64,000 nucleotides of DNA from Chitinivorax tropicus (GTDB lineage: Bacteria > Pseudomonadota > Gammaproteobacteria > Burkholderiales > SCOH01), in NCBI RefSeq assembly GCF_014202905.1, contig NZ_JACHHY010000003.1, positions 62,001 through 126,000 of the forward strand, given 5' to 3'. A program made the position numbers and the translations under genes. Under the pieces are notes generated by a model. It ran no database searches. It saw only the letters and a program-made list of their open reading frames with translations, and was not told the DNA's origin. The stretch's first letter is position 1. Each line of letters begins with the position of its first letter. Below, piece by piece: positions 36,154 through 45,612 of the stretch.

Positions 36154-36924
36154 TCAGCCTTGGGAGTCCATCATGATCAGACGGTTGGTGATCCCTTCTT
36201 CCTCTGCGGGTGAGAAGAAGTATGGATAGAAAGATTTCTCGGTGCTGGCCAGCTCGGGCTTGCCGCCAAAGTGGCGCACCAAGGAATGCAGATGGTCGAG
36301 GTCGATCCCCATCAGGACCGCAGGTGCATTGACACGGTGGTTCAAGCGCTCCTCGCCGATCTGGGTGAAATCCAGCATTCGCTCATAGAACTTTACATGG
36401 CGCGGGTTGACCTCAATCATGATGTCCGTTGCTTTGCGGATGTTACGGGCGAAGATGGTGGCAATATGGAACAGCGATGCCAGAACCCGCTTTGACTTGA
36501 CCTCGCCATCGACGGCCAGTTTGATGAATTCGCAGACCCGGCGCTCCTTGGCGCGCATTTTGTCCAATTCATCTTTATAAAGCTGATCAACCAGCAGGCC
36601 GATCTCTGAGTCGAAATTGATGCTGATGGTGCCAATGGTATGTTCACCATCACCTGCAACCAGCGTGATGCGATTGGGATCGGCAGACAGTGCCGATGTT
36701 GAATATCCACGCCAGGAATACATCTTATTGATCAGCATGCTGGCTGAGCTGCGCTGGCCAGCATCGTCAGCCAAGCGAATTTTGAATTCTTTTTTCTTCA
36801 TTGCTAATTCTTGCGTGTCGGCGGTTTCCGGCAGTTCATCGCACAACGCACGTACATTGTGCCCATATTCAAATGGAACACCGATGATGGTATTGGGTGA
36901 ATCAAACTGATTGGTGGCGACCAT
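36154..36924 (-). CDS. FeeM-type N-acyl amino acid synthase
   Basis: 256 residues from ATG 36924, which has an AGGAT-like ribosome site; an ATG at 36957 has none. A GNAT-fold acyltransferase of the FeeM/PEP-CTERM-associated family. Visible features: ASMLINKMYSWRGYS, TIGTISINFDSEIGLLVDQL, the core CEFIKLAVDGEVKSKRVLAS, and IEVNPRHVKFYERMLDF. The enzymes join a long acyl chain from acyl-ACP to the amino group of an amino acid. Genes of this type are known to be linked to PEP-CTERM/exosortase loci. First gene of the operon with the fusion enzyme and glycosyltransferase. Confidence 0.87.
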   Translation of the reverse strand: MVATNQFDSPNTIIGVPFEYGHNVRALCDELPETADTQELAMKKKEFKIRLADDAGQRSSASMLINKMYSWRGYSTSALSADPNRITLVAGDGEHTIGTISINFDSEIGLLVDQLYKDELDKMRAKERRVCEFIKLAVDGEVKSKRVLASLFHIATIFARNIRKATDIMIEVNPRHVKFYERMLDFTQIGEERLNHRVNAPAVLMGIDLDHLHSLVRHFGGKPELASTEKSFYPYFFSPAEEEGITNRLIMMDSQG

Positions 36925-37118
36925 GACTGCAATCCTAGAGCACGTCGTTCGGAGCATGAAAATAGGTTATATATGCCTGATTTTCGAACTATAGACGGTA
37001 AATCTGCACCACGCCGATGTGGCATTAGACTACAGATGTTAGCTCCAAAGATAGCTTATTACATAATTCATATTCAATGGAGAACTAATGATGGGTGATG
37101 ATTTCGGCATATTTTTAA

Positions 37119-39746
37119 TCAGCTGGAAACAGATACACCATTGACCAATAAGGTATAACACTCAGATGCCGAGATTGGAGGGCTGAAGTAATGGCCTTGC
37201 AATTTTTTGACGCCCAGACCCTGCAGAAAACTGGCCGTGGTGGATTTTTCTACGCCTTCAACAACGATTTCGAGGCATAACGCTTGTGCCATTTGTACGA
37301 TGGCCAATACGATCCTACGCCCTTCTTCGGTATGTAGCCGGGAGGTGAAGGAATTATCGATTTTGAGGATGTCCACTGGCATTTCATGCAGCTGGGAGAG
37401 GGACGAATATCCTGTACCAAAATCATCGATGGCGATTTTGAAGCCTGCCTGCGACAATGCCTTCAAATGCACCATTTGCTGCGAATAGTCTGTCAGTGCG
37501 ACGCTTTCGGTGATTTCAATCTCGATATCTTGTGGTTTGAGCCCATGGCTGATCAACAAGGTCTGGAGCCGTGAAGAAAATTCAGGTGAAAACAGCTGCG
37601 CACGTGAAACGTTGATCGCCATCCGTTGGTGTAGGCCAAGACGTCGCCATTGCTGTAAGACACCAAAGGCCTGCTTCATGACTTGTTCGCCCAGCTCACG
37701 GATCAGCCCAAGCCGTTCTGCGATCGGGATGAATACTTGGGGATTGATCCAGCCGGTCTGCCCATCGTGCCACCGGGTCAGCGCCTCGACTTCGGTGACT
37801 TGGCCGGTTTGCGCATTGATGATCGGCTGAAAATAGACTTCCAGTTTGTCGTGTTCGATCGCGTTGGACAGCCGCGCCTGCAGTGCAACCTGCTCTCGGG
37901 ATGCCGCACGTAGATGGACTACGTCGGAATAGAACTGCACATTGTTGCGGCCAATCGACTTGGCATAGAACATGGTGCTGTCTGCGGCGGACATCAGTGA
38001 CTCTTCGTCTTCCGCGTCATCTGGGAAAACGGCAAAGCCGATGCTGATGGTTGATTTGGTTTCCAGCCCATCAATGAAAACACCGGCACGGGCGATCTCA
38101 CGAAGTCGTTCAGCAATATTGCGCAACGGTACGAGGTTGGGTAGATCCGGAATCAGCGCTACGAATTCATCGCCCCCCCAGCGGGCCAGGGTATCGATAT
38201 CACGCAAAACCGAGCGCAGTTGGCGGCCCAGATTGACCAGAACGCTGTCTCCTGCTGAGTGTCCGAAGGTATCGTTGATCTGTTTGAAATGGTCGAGGTC
38301 GATGAATCCAAGCGCAACTTTCAGATTGTTGCGGCGGGCCCGGATCAGCGCCTGATGCAGGTGATCGTCAAGCAGAATACGATTGGGCAATTGGGTCAGC
38401 GCGTCATACAGCGCAAGCTGTGTGATGTGGCGCTCATGCTGATACGCCGTCGTGATGTCCCGCAAGACACCCCGTACCCCGATGATTTCTCCTTCCGGGC
38501 TGCGGTGTGCAAGCAATTTGGCTTCGATCCAGGTGCCTTCATTGCCTGGCCTGGGCATGCGGAATCGGACGGATTGCGTCGTGAGATCACCGTCGGCCAG
38601 CATGTCGATGGCAGCTTGCAATTTGTCACGATCTTCTTGTGGGACAAAATGAGTCAGCGCATATCCATAGTCTGCCTCAATGGCATCCGCCTCAATGGCT
38701 CTGAATTTGGCCCAGGGCAGTGTGGTTTTCAGCAGCGCCCCTGCGGGTGACAGATCAATGATCGCTTCTTCGAGCAGGCTCAAGGTTTCCAGCAAGGTCT
38801 TTTGCGCGGCTTCCTCTTGCATCAAGTGGGTGACATCCCGCACCTGAGCCACAATGTTGTGAGAGCCGCCATCCGCTGCGGGAACCACGTAGAGTCGGGC
38901 GATGAAGTAGGTATAACCAGCCAGCAATGGCACAGAGAAGCGGACTGTCTCGCTGTTGCCATTTTTGAACAGTTTTGATGCCGTGCGCAGGCAGGAGCTG
39001 GCCATTTCTGCGGGCAATGCTTCTTGCAGGGTTTTTCCGGTCAGCTCGTGGCTGGGGATCGCAGGATGGCTTGACCAAGTGTTGACGATCACGTTACGTG
39101 CGTCGAACTCGAACACCATGTCATCGGATACCCCTACCAGTGCTTCCAGTCTACGCTGGTTGGCAATCGAGGCGCGCTGTGCTTTACGCTGGGTCAGCGC
39201 CATGGCCAGATCATTCGCCACGGCGGACAGCACGCGCAATTCAACGCTATGCCATGCCTGTCTTTCGCGCTTACCGGAAAAAAGCAGAAAGCCTTCCAGC
39301 TCGCCTGATACCAACAACGGAACGGCCACCAAGCCTGCCAGGTGGTGGGTCTTCAGCAAGAGATGGATGGAGGGAGGCAGGTCTTCACCATTGCGGACGA
39401 AAATCATGCCTACCTGCAAGGCGTCATTCATCTCAGGCACTTCGAGTAGGGAAAATGCTTTCAGATGATCGAATGCCTTGTCGAGTGCAGGTGTTGCACA
39501 CCAACCACAGAGCAGCTGGGCATTGCACAGCAAGGAAGGGTCGCGGTGGTACAGATAGATCTGGCAAGCGTCGCTACGGGTGGCGAGCGCCAATTGACGG
39601 ACAATGTCCGTAAAGCTGTCGTCATCCGTGCTGTCGAGCAATTGTGAGGTAACGGCATCCAACGCACTGAGGTAAGACTCGTACAAGCCGAGCAATGCAC
39701 CTTGTGCGATGTCGGAAACGGCACCTTTTCTCGTTCCCATGCCCAT
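37119..39746 (-). CDS. GAF-PAS-PAS-GGDEF-EAL c-di-GMP protein
   Basis: 875 residues from ATG 39746 behind AGAGGG; no transmembrane segment, so cytosolic. GAF-like sensor at about 30-180, two PAS regions (about 195-310 and 325-450), GGDEF at about 455-615 with intact RWGGDEF and an RDID inhibitory site, and EAL at about 625-870 with EALTRW, EITESV, DDFGTGYSS and LKIDNSF. The loop motif reads EGVEK rather than EGVET. Either activity is possible. Monocistronic by position. Confidence 0.9.
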   Translation of the reverse strand: MGMGTRKGAVSDIAQGALLGLYESYLSALDAVTSQLLDSTDDDSFTDIVRQLALATRSDACQIYLYHRDPSLLCNAQLLCGWCATPALDKAFDHLKAFSLLEVPEMNDALQVGMIFVRNGEDLPPSIHLLLKTHHLAGLVAVPLLVSGELEGFLLFSGKRERQAWHSVELRVLSAVANDLAMALTQRKAQRASIANQRRLEALVGVSDDMVFEFDARNVIVNTWSSHPAIPSHELTGKTLQEALPAEMASSCLRTASKLFKNGNSETVRFSVPLLAGYTYFIARLYVVPAADGGSHNIVAQVRDVTHLMQEEAAQKTLLETLSLLEEAIIDLSPAGALLKTTLPWAKFRAIEADAIEADYGYALTHFVPQEDRDKLQAAIDMLADGDLTTQSVRFRMPRPGNEGTWIEAKLLAHRSPEGEIIGVRGVLRDITTAYQHERHITQLALYDALTQLPNRILLDDHLHQALIRARRNNLKVALGFIDLDHFKQINDTFGHSAGDSVLVNLGRQLRSVLRDIDTLARWGGDEFVALIPDLPNLVPLRNIAERLREIARAGVFIDGLETKSTISIGFAVFPDDAEDEESLMSAADSTMFYAKSIGRNNVQFYSDVVHLRAASREQVALQARLSNAIEHDKLEVYFQPIINAQTGQVTEVEALTRWHDGQTGWINPQVFIPIAERLGLIRELGEQVMKQAFGVLQQWRRLGLHQRMAINVSRAQLFSPEFSSRLQTLLISHGLKPQDIEIEITESVALTDYSQQMVHLKALSQAGFKIAIDDFGTGYSSLSQLHEMPVDILKIDNSFTSRLHTEEGRRIVLAIVQMAQALCLEIVVEGVEKSTTASFLQGLGVKKLQGHYFSPPISASECYTLLVNGVSVSS

Positions 39747-39919
39747 CCATACCCTCTGTTGAGCCAGGCGATGACAAATACACGACTCGCGCCGGCTATC
39801 TGACAATTAATTGATTGCGCATCGACATATTTTCTGGTGTGTGCTCAACCCGTATCAAGTTACCTCGATACGGGGGGCCACATCAATGTCGCACGTCATG
39901 AGCAAGGCTTTGCTCGACC

Positions 39920-42211
39920 TCAGCTGCCCTCAGGTGGGGCGATCTGTTCGGCAAAGCCGCACTCCTTCTGAGGGCATACTTTCTCAGTGCCACGGCGCTT
40001 GGTCGTTTTCAGTGTCAACACCGGCCAGCCACATTTTGGGCAGGACTCATTGACCGGTGGGTTCCAGACTGCATATTTGCAGGTTGGGTACGTATTGCAA
40101 GAATAGAACATCTTGCCATATCGGCTCTTGCGTTCTATCAAGGTACCGGCCTTGCATTCTGGGCATGTGACGCCGGTGTCCTTTGGTTTTTCCAAGGGCT
40201 CGATGTGCTTGCATTTCGGGTAATTGGCACATCCGATGAATTTCCCATAACGCCCGGTTTTGATAATCAACTGCCCGCCATCGCTTGGGCAAACCCGCCC
40301 CTCGATCACGGTCGGTGCTTCTTCAACCTCCGCCTGATCTTCATTCAGGTTGCGGGTGTAATCACATTCCGGATAGCCAGTACAGCCGATGAATTTACCG
40401 CGCTTGCCAAGGCGGATGGCCAGCGGCTTGCTGCATTTCGGGCATGCTTCATCAATGGCTTCCTGGGTGATCTCCTGCCGGGAAATGTTCTGCTTTTCTT
40501 TGACTTGATTGTCAAAGCCTTGCCAGAACTCATCCAGTACGGGAATCCATTCGCGTTCGCCATTGGACACCTCATCCAGCTTATCTTCCAGCTTGGCGGT
40601 GAAGTTGTAATCGACGTAGGTTGCAAAATGCTCGGTCAGGAATTTGTTGACCACTTCGCCTACATCAGTGGGCACAAAGCGTTTCTTGTCGAGAATGACG
40701 TATTCGCGATCCTTCAAAGTCGAGATGATGCTGGCATAGGTGGATGGCCGGCCAATGCCGAATTCTTCCAATGCCTTGACCAGACTTGCCTCCGAGTATC
40801 GAGGGGGCGGCTGGGTGAAATGCTGCTCGCCATATAGCTTATCAACCGGCACGACATCACCCATTTCCAGTGGTGGCAGGCGGCCCTCATCATCTTCTTC
40901 CACATCATCTGCGTCTTCCTGATAGACCGCGATGAACCCTGGGAAGGTAAGAATCTGGCCGCTGGCGCGGAACAAAGTGGTGTCATCGTTGCCCACCGCC
41001 AGATCCAGGCTGGTGGTATCGAATTTGGCGGGGGCCATCTGGCACGACAAGGTTCGTTTCCAGATCATTTCATACAGCTTGAATTGCTCCGGCGACAAGA
41101 ACGGCTTGACCAGCTCGGGTGTGCGCAGGATTGACGTGGGCCGGATGGCTTCGTGTGCTTCCTGTGCGTTTTTCGCTTTGCTCTTGTATGTGACTGGGTT
41201 GGCGGGCAGGTATGCCTTGTCGAATTGGCTGCCGATATAGTCACGGATCTCAGCTATGGCCTCATTTGCCAAGTTGACCGAGTCAGTGCGCATATAGGTG
41301 ATCAAACCGACGATCCCGCTCCCGACATCAATCCCCTCATACAACTGCTGGGCGGTACGCATGGTGCGATCCGTTGTCATCCCAAGTTTGCGTACCGCTT
41401 CCTGTTGCATAGTCGAGGTGGTGAAAGGCGCTGCTGGACTACGAGTCTTTTTGCGCTTCTCGACTTTGACAATACGTGCTTCGTTGCCGTTGGCCTGAAT
41501 CGCCGACAACACCTCATGTTGGCGCGCTTCGTTGGGAATGCTGAATTGCTCCAGCTTTTCGCCCTTGAACTGGAACAGTTTGGCACCAAACTTCTGACGA
41601 CCTTTGTGGCTGTCCAGATGAATCGTCCAGTATTCCTCCTGCTTGAATGCGCGGATCTCCAGCTCACGCTCGCAGATCAACCGTAATGCTGGGCTTTGTA
41701 CCCGGCCCGCAGACAAACCACGCCGGATCTTTTTCCAGAGCAGAGGCGAGAGGTTGAAACCCACCAGGTAATCCAATGCCCGGCGGGCTTGCTGGGCGTT
41801 GACCAGATCCATCGAGATGGCACGCGGGTTGGCGACGGCGTCTTTGACGGCGGTCTGCGTGATCTCGTGGAATACAACCCGCTGAATGTTCTTGTCTTTC
41901 AGCAGGCGTTTGTTTTTGAGAATCTCCAGGATATGCCAGGAGATCGCTTCGCCTTCGCGATCCGGGTCAGTCGCCAGATAGATGTTTTCGGCCTCTTTGA
42001 CCGCTGTGGCGATGGCATCTACGTGTTTCTGGTTACGGTCGATCAATTCGTATTTCATGGCGAATTGATTGGCTGTATCCACTGCCCCCTGTTTGGGGAT
42101 CAGGTCTCGTACATGGCCGTAAGAGGCAAGGATCTCGAAATCCTTGCCCAGGTATTTTTTCAGTGTCTTGGCCTTGGAAGGCGATTCGACAATCAGCAGG
42201 TTTGTGGGCAT
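39920..42211 (-). CDS. topA: DNA topoisomerase I
   Basis: Type IA topoisomerase that relaxes negative supercoils. 763 residues: TOPRIM domain with LIVESPSKAKTLKKYLG and DPDREGEAI (82-90), active-site Tyr306 in GLITYMRTDS, and four C-terminal zinc ribbons beginning near 590 (three CPxC/CPSD...CxxYPxC units and a final CPKC...CPQKEC). Shorter than the E. coli enzyme (865) but usual for betaproteobacteria. Downstream of smg-dprA-lysM in the common order. Confidence 0.96.
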   Translation of the reverse strand: MPTNLLIVESPSKAKTLKKYLGKDFEILASYGHVRDLIPKQGAVDTANQFAMKYELIDRNQKHVDAIATAVKEAENIYLATDPDREGEAISWHILEILKNKRLLKDKNIQRVVFHEITQTAVKDAVANPRAISMDLVNAQQARRALDYLVGFNLSPLLWKKIRRGLSAGRVQSPALRLICERELEIRAFKQEEYWTIHLDSHKGRQKFGAKLFQFKGEKLEQFSIPNEARQHEVLSAIQANGNEARIVKVEKRKKTRSPAAPFTTSTMQQEAVRKLGMTTDRTMRTAQQLYEGIDVGSGIVGLITYMRTDSVNLANEAIAEIRDYIGSQFDKAYLPANPVTYKSKAKNAQEAHEAIRPTSILRTPELVKPFLSPEQFKLYEMIWKRTLSCQMAPAKFDTTSLDLAVGNDDTTLFRASGQILTFPGFIAVYQEDADDVEEDDEGRLPPLEMGDVVPVDKLYGEQHFTQPPPRYSEASLVKALEEFGIGRPSTYASIISTLKDREYVILDKKRFVPTDVGEVVNKFLTEHFATYVDYNFTAKLEDKLDEVSNGEREWIPVLDEFWQGFDNQVKEKQNISRQEITQEAIDEACPKCSKPLAIRLGKRGKFIGCTGYPECDYTRNLNEDQAEVEEAPTVIEGRVCPSDGGQLIIKTGRYGKFIGCANYPKCKHIEPLEKPKDTGVTCPECKAGTLIERKSRYGKMFYSCNTYPTCKYAVWNPPVNESCPKCGWPVLTLKTTKRRGTEKVCPQKECGFAEQIAPPEGS

Positions 42212-42267
42212 CGTATCAATAAAAAATGCGCGTAAAGCGCATTAATCGGGGCCAGAAAAGCATGCAA

Positions 42268-42717
42268 TCAATGCATCTGATCTGGCGCGTGATTAAGCAA
42301 CTCTTCAACCAAGAGCGCGTCCATGGGCTCGCGTTGATTCCATAACACCATCAGCGTGGTGACCTTGGTATGCTCGATGCTGGCGCCTCTGTCCTTCAGG
42401 GCCAGTAACCGATCAATGACCAATTCCCGCTGTACTGGCGTGATGGCATTGGCTTGCTCAAGGAAGTATAGGAAACCTCTGCTTTCCGCATCCAGTGCCA
42501 TCAATTCTTCTTCAGCATAGACTCGTAAACCACCACTGTTGACCGAAGCAGAGTATGCCTCGGACTTTGCATCCAGATCGGCCAGCCAGTCCAGCGCCTC
42601 ATCGATGTCTTGGTGGTCGAAGCCTGCGACCGACAGTTTACGCGATAGCGTGTCCCAATCGGGACGGAAATCCGCGCCGTAATACTGCTCAAACAGGAAA
42701 ACCAGTACATCGAACAT
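42268..42717 (-). CDS. smg: Smg/DUF494 protein
   Basis: 149 residues from ATG 42717, beginning MFDVLVFLFEQYYGAD as in other Smg proteins; an in-frame GTG at 42732 adds five residues but is unlikely. The family is a small acidic protein of unknown function, conserved between dprA and topA in many beta- and gammaproteobacteria. The middle VYAEEELMALDAESRGFLYF and the C-terminal KVTTLMVLWNQ are typical. Confidence 0.93.
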   Translation of the reverse strand: MFDVLVFLFEQYYGADFRPDWDTLSRKLSVAGFDHQDIDEALDWLADLDAKSEAYSASVNSGGLRVYAEEELMALDAESRGFLYFLEQANAITPVQRELVIDRLLALKDRGASIEHTKVTTLMVLWNQREPMDALLVEELLNHAPDQMH

Positions 42718-42781
42718 ATTAAAGTGTCTCACGAATCCTGAGGGAACTGACTTGCCGCTATTCCTGCATCGTAACGAGGAA

Positions 42782-43876
42782 TCATGCCAATCGCTGATAG
42801 CGATTGCCCGGCAAGCTGGCCACCTGGCCGTCCAACTCCAGTTTTAACAGGATGGCGCATACCTTATCCGGCGTCAAGCGACTACGATCGCACAGGCTAT
42901 CAACATTGACTGGATCGTAGCCCATGTATTCCAACATCCGAGCGGCCTCTGGATCATCCTCTGATTGGCTGGAAGGCGTGTTCCGGCTGACTGTTGGTGC
43001 GCTGCACCAACCCAGCTCATCCAAGATGTCCTGAGCTGTCTCCACCAATTTCGCACCTTGTTTGATCAGCGCATGACAGCCCTTGGCTACGGGGGAGTGG
43101 ATGGAGCCTGGGATGGCGAAGACCTCTCGCCCTTGTTCCGCAGATAGGCGGGCGGTGATCAACGACCCACTCTGTAACGCGGCCTCGACTACTAGGCAGC
43201 CGAGGCTCATACCACTGATCAGGCGGTTACGTCTGGGAAAGTTGGCTGCCAAGGCTGGGATGCCCAGAGGGTATTCTGACAGGATCGCGCCATGCAGTGC
43301 CAGCTGATGTGCCAAGTCACGATTGCTGGCCGGATAGACGCGATCAAGCCCTGTCCCGACCACTGCAATGCTGCTACCTCGACCTGCCAGACCACCTTCA
43401 TGTGCGGCACGGTCGATGCCCAATGCCATACCGCTGACAATGGTCAAGCCAGCTTGACTGAGTGCTTCTGAAAAGGCGCGTGCGTTTTGTTCGCCTTGTG
43501 GGGTGGCATGACGGCTGCCTACCACGGCCAGCATGTTTTCACATAGTAGTGCGCGTCGCCCTTTCAGATAGAACATGGCGGGCGGGTCGCTTGTTTCCAA
43601 TAGCCCCTTGGGGTAATCGGCGTCAGCCAGCGTGATCAGATGATTGTTGGGTTCCGCAAGCCATGTCAGTGTCTGGGACAGCAATGTCTCGTTCGGACCA
43701 GCCAGAAAGGCATCCAGCTGCTTGGGTTTAAGATGGGGAGCCAGCTGAGTACGAGAGGCCCCACAAACAGCATCCGGACTGCCGAATGCCTTCAGAAGGC
43801 TGAGTTGGGCGGGGGCAGAAAGGCCGGGGATCAGCCCCAGCCTGAGCCAGGGCTGATATTCACCCAAACCGGTCAA
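42782..43876 (-). CDS. dprA: DprA, DNA-processing protein for transformation
   Basis: 364 residues. Loads RecA on incoming single-stranded DNA during natural transformation. Rossmann-like core with VVGSRHATPQGEQNA, VSGMALGIDRAAHEGGL, SIAVVGTGLDRVYP and FPRRNRLISGMSLGCLVVEA, and a C-terminal winged-helix (DML1-like) domain with VNVDSLCDRSRLTPDKV. The start overlaps the stop of the LysM gene by 4 bases (ATGA). Presence suggests potential competence; no other competence genes are in this window. Confidence 0.95.
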   Translation of the reverse strand: MTGLGEYQPWLRLGLIPGLSAPAQLSLLKAFGSPDAVCGASRTQLAPHLKPKQLDAFLAGPNETLLSQTLTWLAEPNNHLITLADADYPKGLLETSDPPAMFYLKGRRALLCENMLAVVGSRHATPQGEQNARAFSEALSQAGLTIVSGMALGIDRAAHEGGLAGRGSSIAVVGTGLDRVYPASNRDLAHQLALHGAILSEYPLGIPALAANFPRRNRLISGMSLGCLVVEAALQSGSLITARLSAEQGREVFAIPGSIHSPVAKGCHALIKQGAKLVETAQDILDELGWCSAPTVSRNTPSSQSEDDPEAARMLEYMGYDPVNVDSLCDRSRLTPDKVCAILLKLELDGQVASLPGNRYQRLA

Positions 43877-44931
43877 GGCTGACGAACCTCGTCGTTCAAC
43901 TCGATGGGGCGATCTGCGTTGGTAACCAGGGCGTAAGAGACACGATCGAAAACGCGGAACACGAATGCTAGGCCATTGCGCTCGGAAGGCGTATAGATGG
44001 TCTCATCGCGCGGATTTTCCTTCACGATCGGGCGCCCTTGCTTGTAGAGCGCGACGACATGTCCGATTTCCAGGCCGTCTTGCAAGCCCTTGTTGATGAT
44101 CATGATCGAGTATTGTCCGCCAATCGATACGCCGCCATAGTTGGCAATCACGCGTCCCTTCAGATCAAAATCCGGCGCGTGGGGCACGTAGTTGAATACG
44201 TCCTGGCGTGTCGCCGGGACCAAGCGGTCATTGATCAATACTTCCTGCTTGGTGCTGGTGATGCGCAAGGTGGTGACCTTGTCGTCTTTCTTCAGTGCGC
44301 GGGCATCGCCAAGATAAATTGCTTCATAACCCAGCAGCTCCTTGCCATCTTTGCTATCCGGGTTGTACAGCGGTCGACCCTTACGGAAGATCTGCCAGTG
44401 GCCGGTGCTTTCTTCGTCTTTGATCCCTACTGCGTATGCATTTTCACCTTCAGCCACAATCACGCGGCCATCTTCAGTCTGGGCAATGCGCGGGGCGGCT
44501 TGCAGCTGGCTCTCGCTGACCACCAGGGGCTGACTGAGATAGGGCTCGATCACGGATGGAGCAATGGTGGGCACGGCAAATTGGTACAATTCCTCCACGC
44601 GGACCTGTGGCTTGAGCTTCAGCATGCCATTACCGATGTTTTCACCTTTGCGCTTGAGGCGAAGGCGTGGCGAGCCGTCAGAGAGATCCAGCATGATCAC
44701 GTCACCTGGGTAGATCCAGTGCGGGTTCTTGATCTCGTCTTTGTTCAAGCGCCAAATCTCGGGCCAGCGCCAAGGCTGTTTCAGGAAGCGACCGGAGATG
44801 TCCCATAGGGTATCCCCTTTGACGACCACATATTGATCAGGTACGTTCTCGCGTAGCTTGAGCTCATCGGCTCTTGCATGCGCGGCAAACACGCTACCCA
44901 GCAAAACTAACGATATAATACTTTTACGCAT
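43873..44931 (-). CDS. LysM domain periplasmic protein
   Basis: 352 residues. Signal peptide (about 1-20, ending AAHARA), then a LysM domain at about 33-82 (YVVVKGDTLWDISGRFL, IWRLNKDEIKNPHWIYPGD). LysM binds peptidoglycan glycan strands. The remaining 250 residues are conserved among relatives but have no known catalytic motif. Its place upstream of dprA and divergent from def is typical in betaproteobacteria. Confidence 0.9.
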   Translation of the reverse strand: MRKSIISLVLLGSVFAAHARADELKLRENVPDQYVVVKGDTLWDISGRFLKQPWRWPEIWRLNKDEIKNPHWIYPGDVIMLDLSDGSPRLRLKRKGENIGNGMLKLKPQVRVEELYQFAVPTIAPSVIEPYLSQPLVVSESQLQAAPRIAQTEDGRVIVAEGENAYAVGIKDEESTGHWQIFRKGRPLYNPDSKDGKELLGYEAIYLGDARALKKDDKVTTLRITSTKQEVLINDRLVPATRQDVFNYVPHAPDFDLKGRVIANYGGVSIGGQYSIMIINKGLQDGLEIGHVVALYKQGRPIVKENPRDETIYTPSERNGLAFVFRVFDRVSYALVTNADRPIELNDEVRQP

Positions 44932-45022
44932 TGAAGAGCCTCGCTCACGACCTTGCTTAAGTTATTGTTGTCTGGAGGAGATGGGGTGCTGGTTAAGCCC
45001 GGCGTGATTATCCAGACTGCAT

Positions 45023-45048
45023 GATTCTTTAGAATCTTATTAGATTCT
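45023..45048. promoter_or_regulatory. Repeated inverted GATTCT/AGAATC elements between lysM and def
   Basis: A perfect palindrome GATTCTTTAGAATC at 45023-45036 is followed by a third half-site AGATTCT at 45042-45048, 31 bases before the def start and in the divergent promoter region. Could be an operator or a hairpin in the def leader. No known regulator is assigned. Confidence 0.4.
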
Positions 45049-45078
45049 GCATCCGAATTATTCAAGTGGCAAGTAATA

Positions 45079-45585
45079 ATGGCGATATTGAACATTCTGC
45101 ATTACCCAGATGAGCGCTTGCATACAGTGGCTCAACCAGTTACGGACTTTGGGCCGGATTTGCAAAAACTGATCGATGACATGGCAGAAACCATGTATGC
45201 CGCTCCCGGCGTCGGGCTGGCGGCAACGCAGGTGGATGCGCATATCCAACTGTTTGTCGCTGATGTCAGCGAGGAGCAGAACACACTGATGGTATTCATC
45301 AATCCGCGTATAACCAAGCTGGATGGTGACTGCGAGCTGGAAGAGGGTTGCCTTTCCGTTCCTGGGATTTATGACAAAGTCCAGAGTCGTGCAAAATCCG
45401 TGACTGTGGAGGCCATGGACCGTCACGGTAAACCATTCACGCTGGATGCGGATGGATTGCTTTCCCTGTGTATTCAGCATGAACTAGATCACCTGAAAGG
45501 CAAGGTATTTGTTGAATACCTTTCCCGCCTGAAACAGGATCGCATCATGACCAAACTTAAAAAGAACCGTCGCAAGTCGATGTGA
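45079..45585 (+). CDS. def: Peptide deformylase
   Basis: Removes the formyl group from the N-terminal methionine of new proteins. 168 residues with all three motifs: GVGLAATQ (motif 1), EEGCLSVP (motif 2, metal Cys) and QHELDHLKG (motif 3, HExxH). It directly precedes fmt, which adds the formyl group to initiator tRNA, so the pair brackets the formylation cycle. Confidence 0.97.
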   Translation: MAILNILHYPDERLHTVAQPVTDFGPDLQKLIDDMAETMYAAPGVGLAATQVDAHIQLFVADVSEEQNTLMVFINPRITKLDGDCELEEGCLSVPGIYDKVQSRAKSVTVEAMDRHGKPFTLDADGLLSLCIQHELDHLKGKVFVEYLSRLKQDRIMTKLKKNRRKSM

Positions 45586-45612
45586 GTGTTCTCGGACGGA
45601 ATCGAAGACCGC

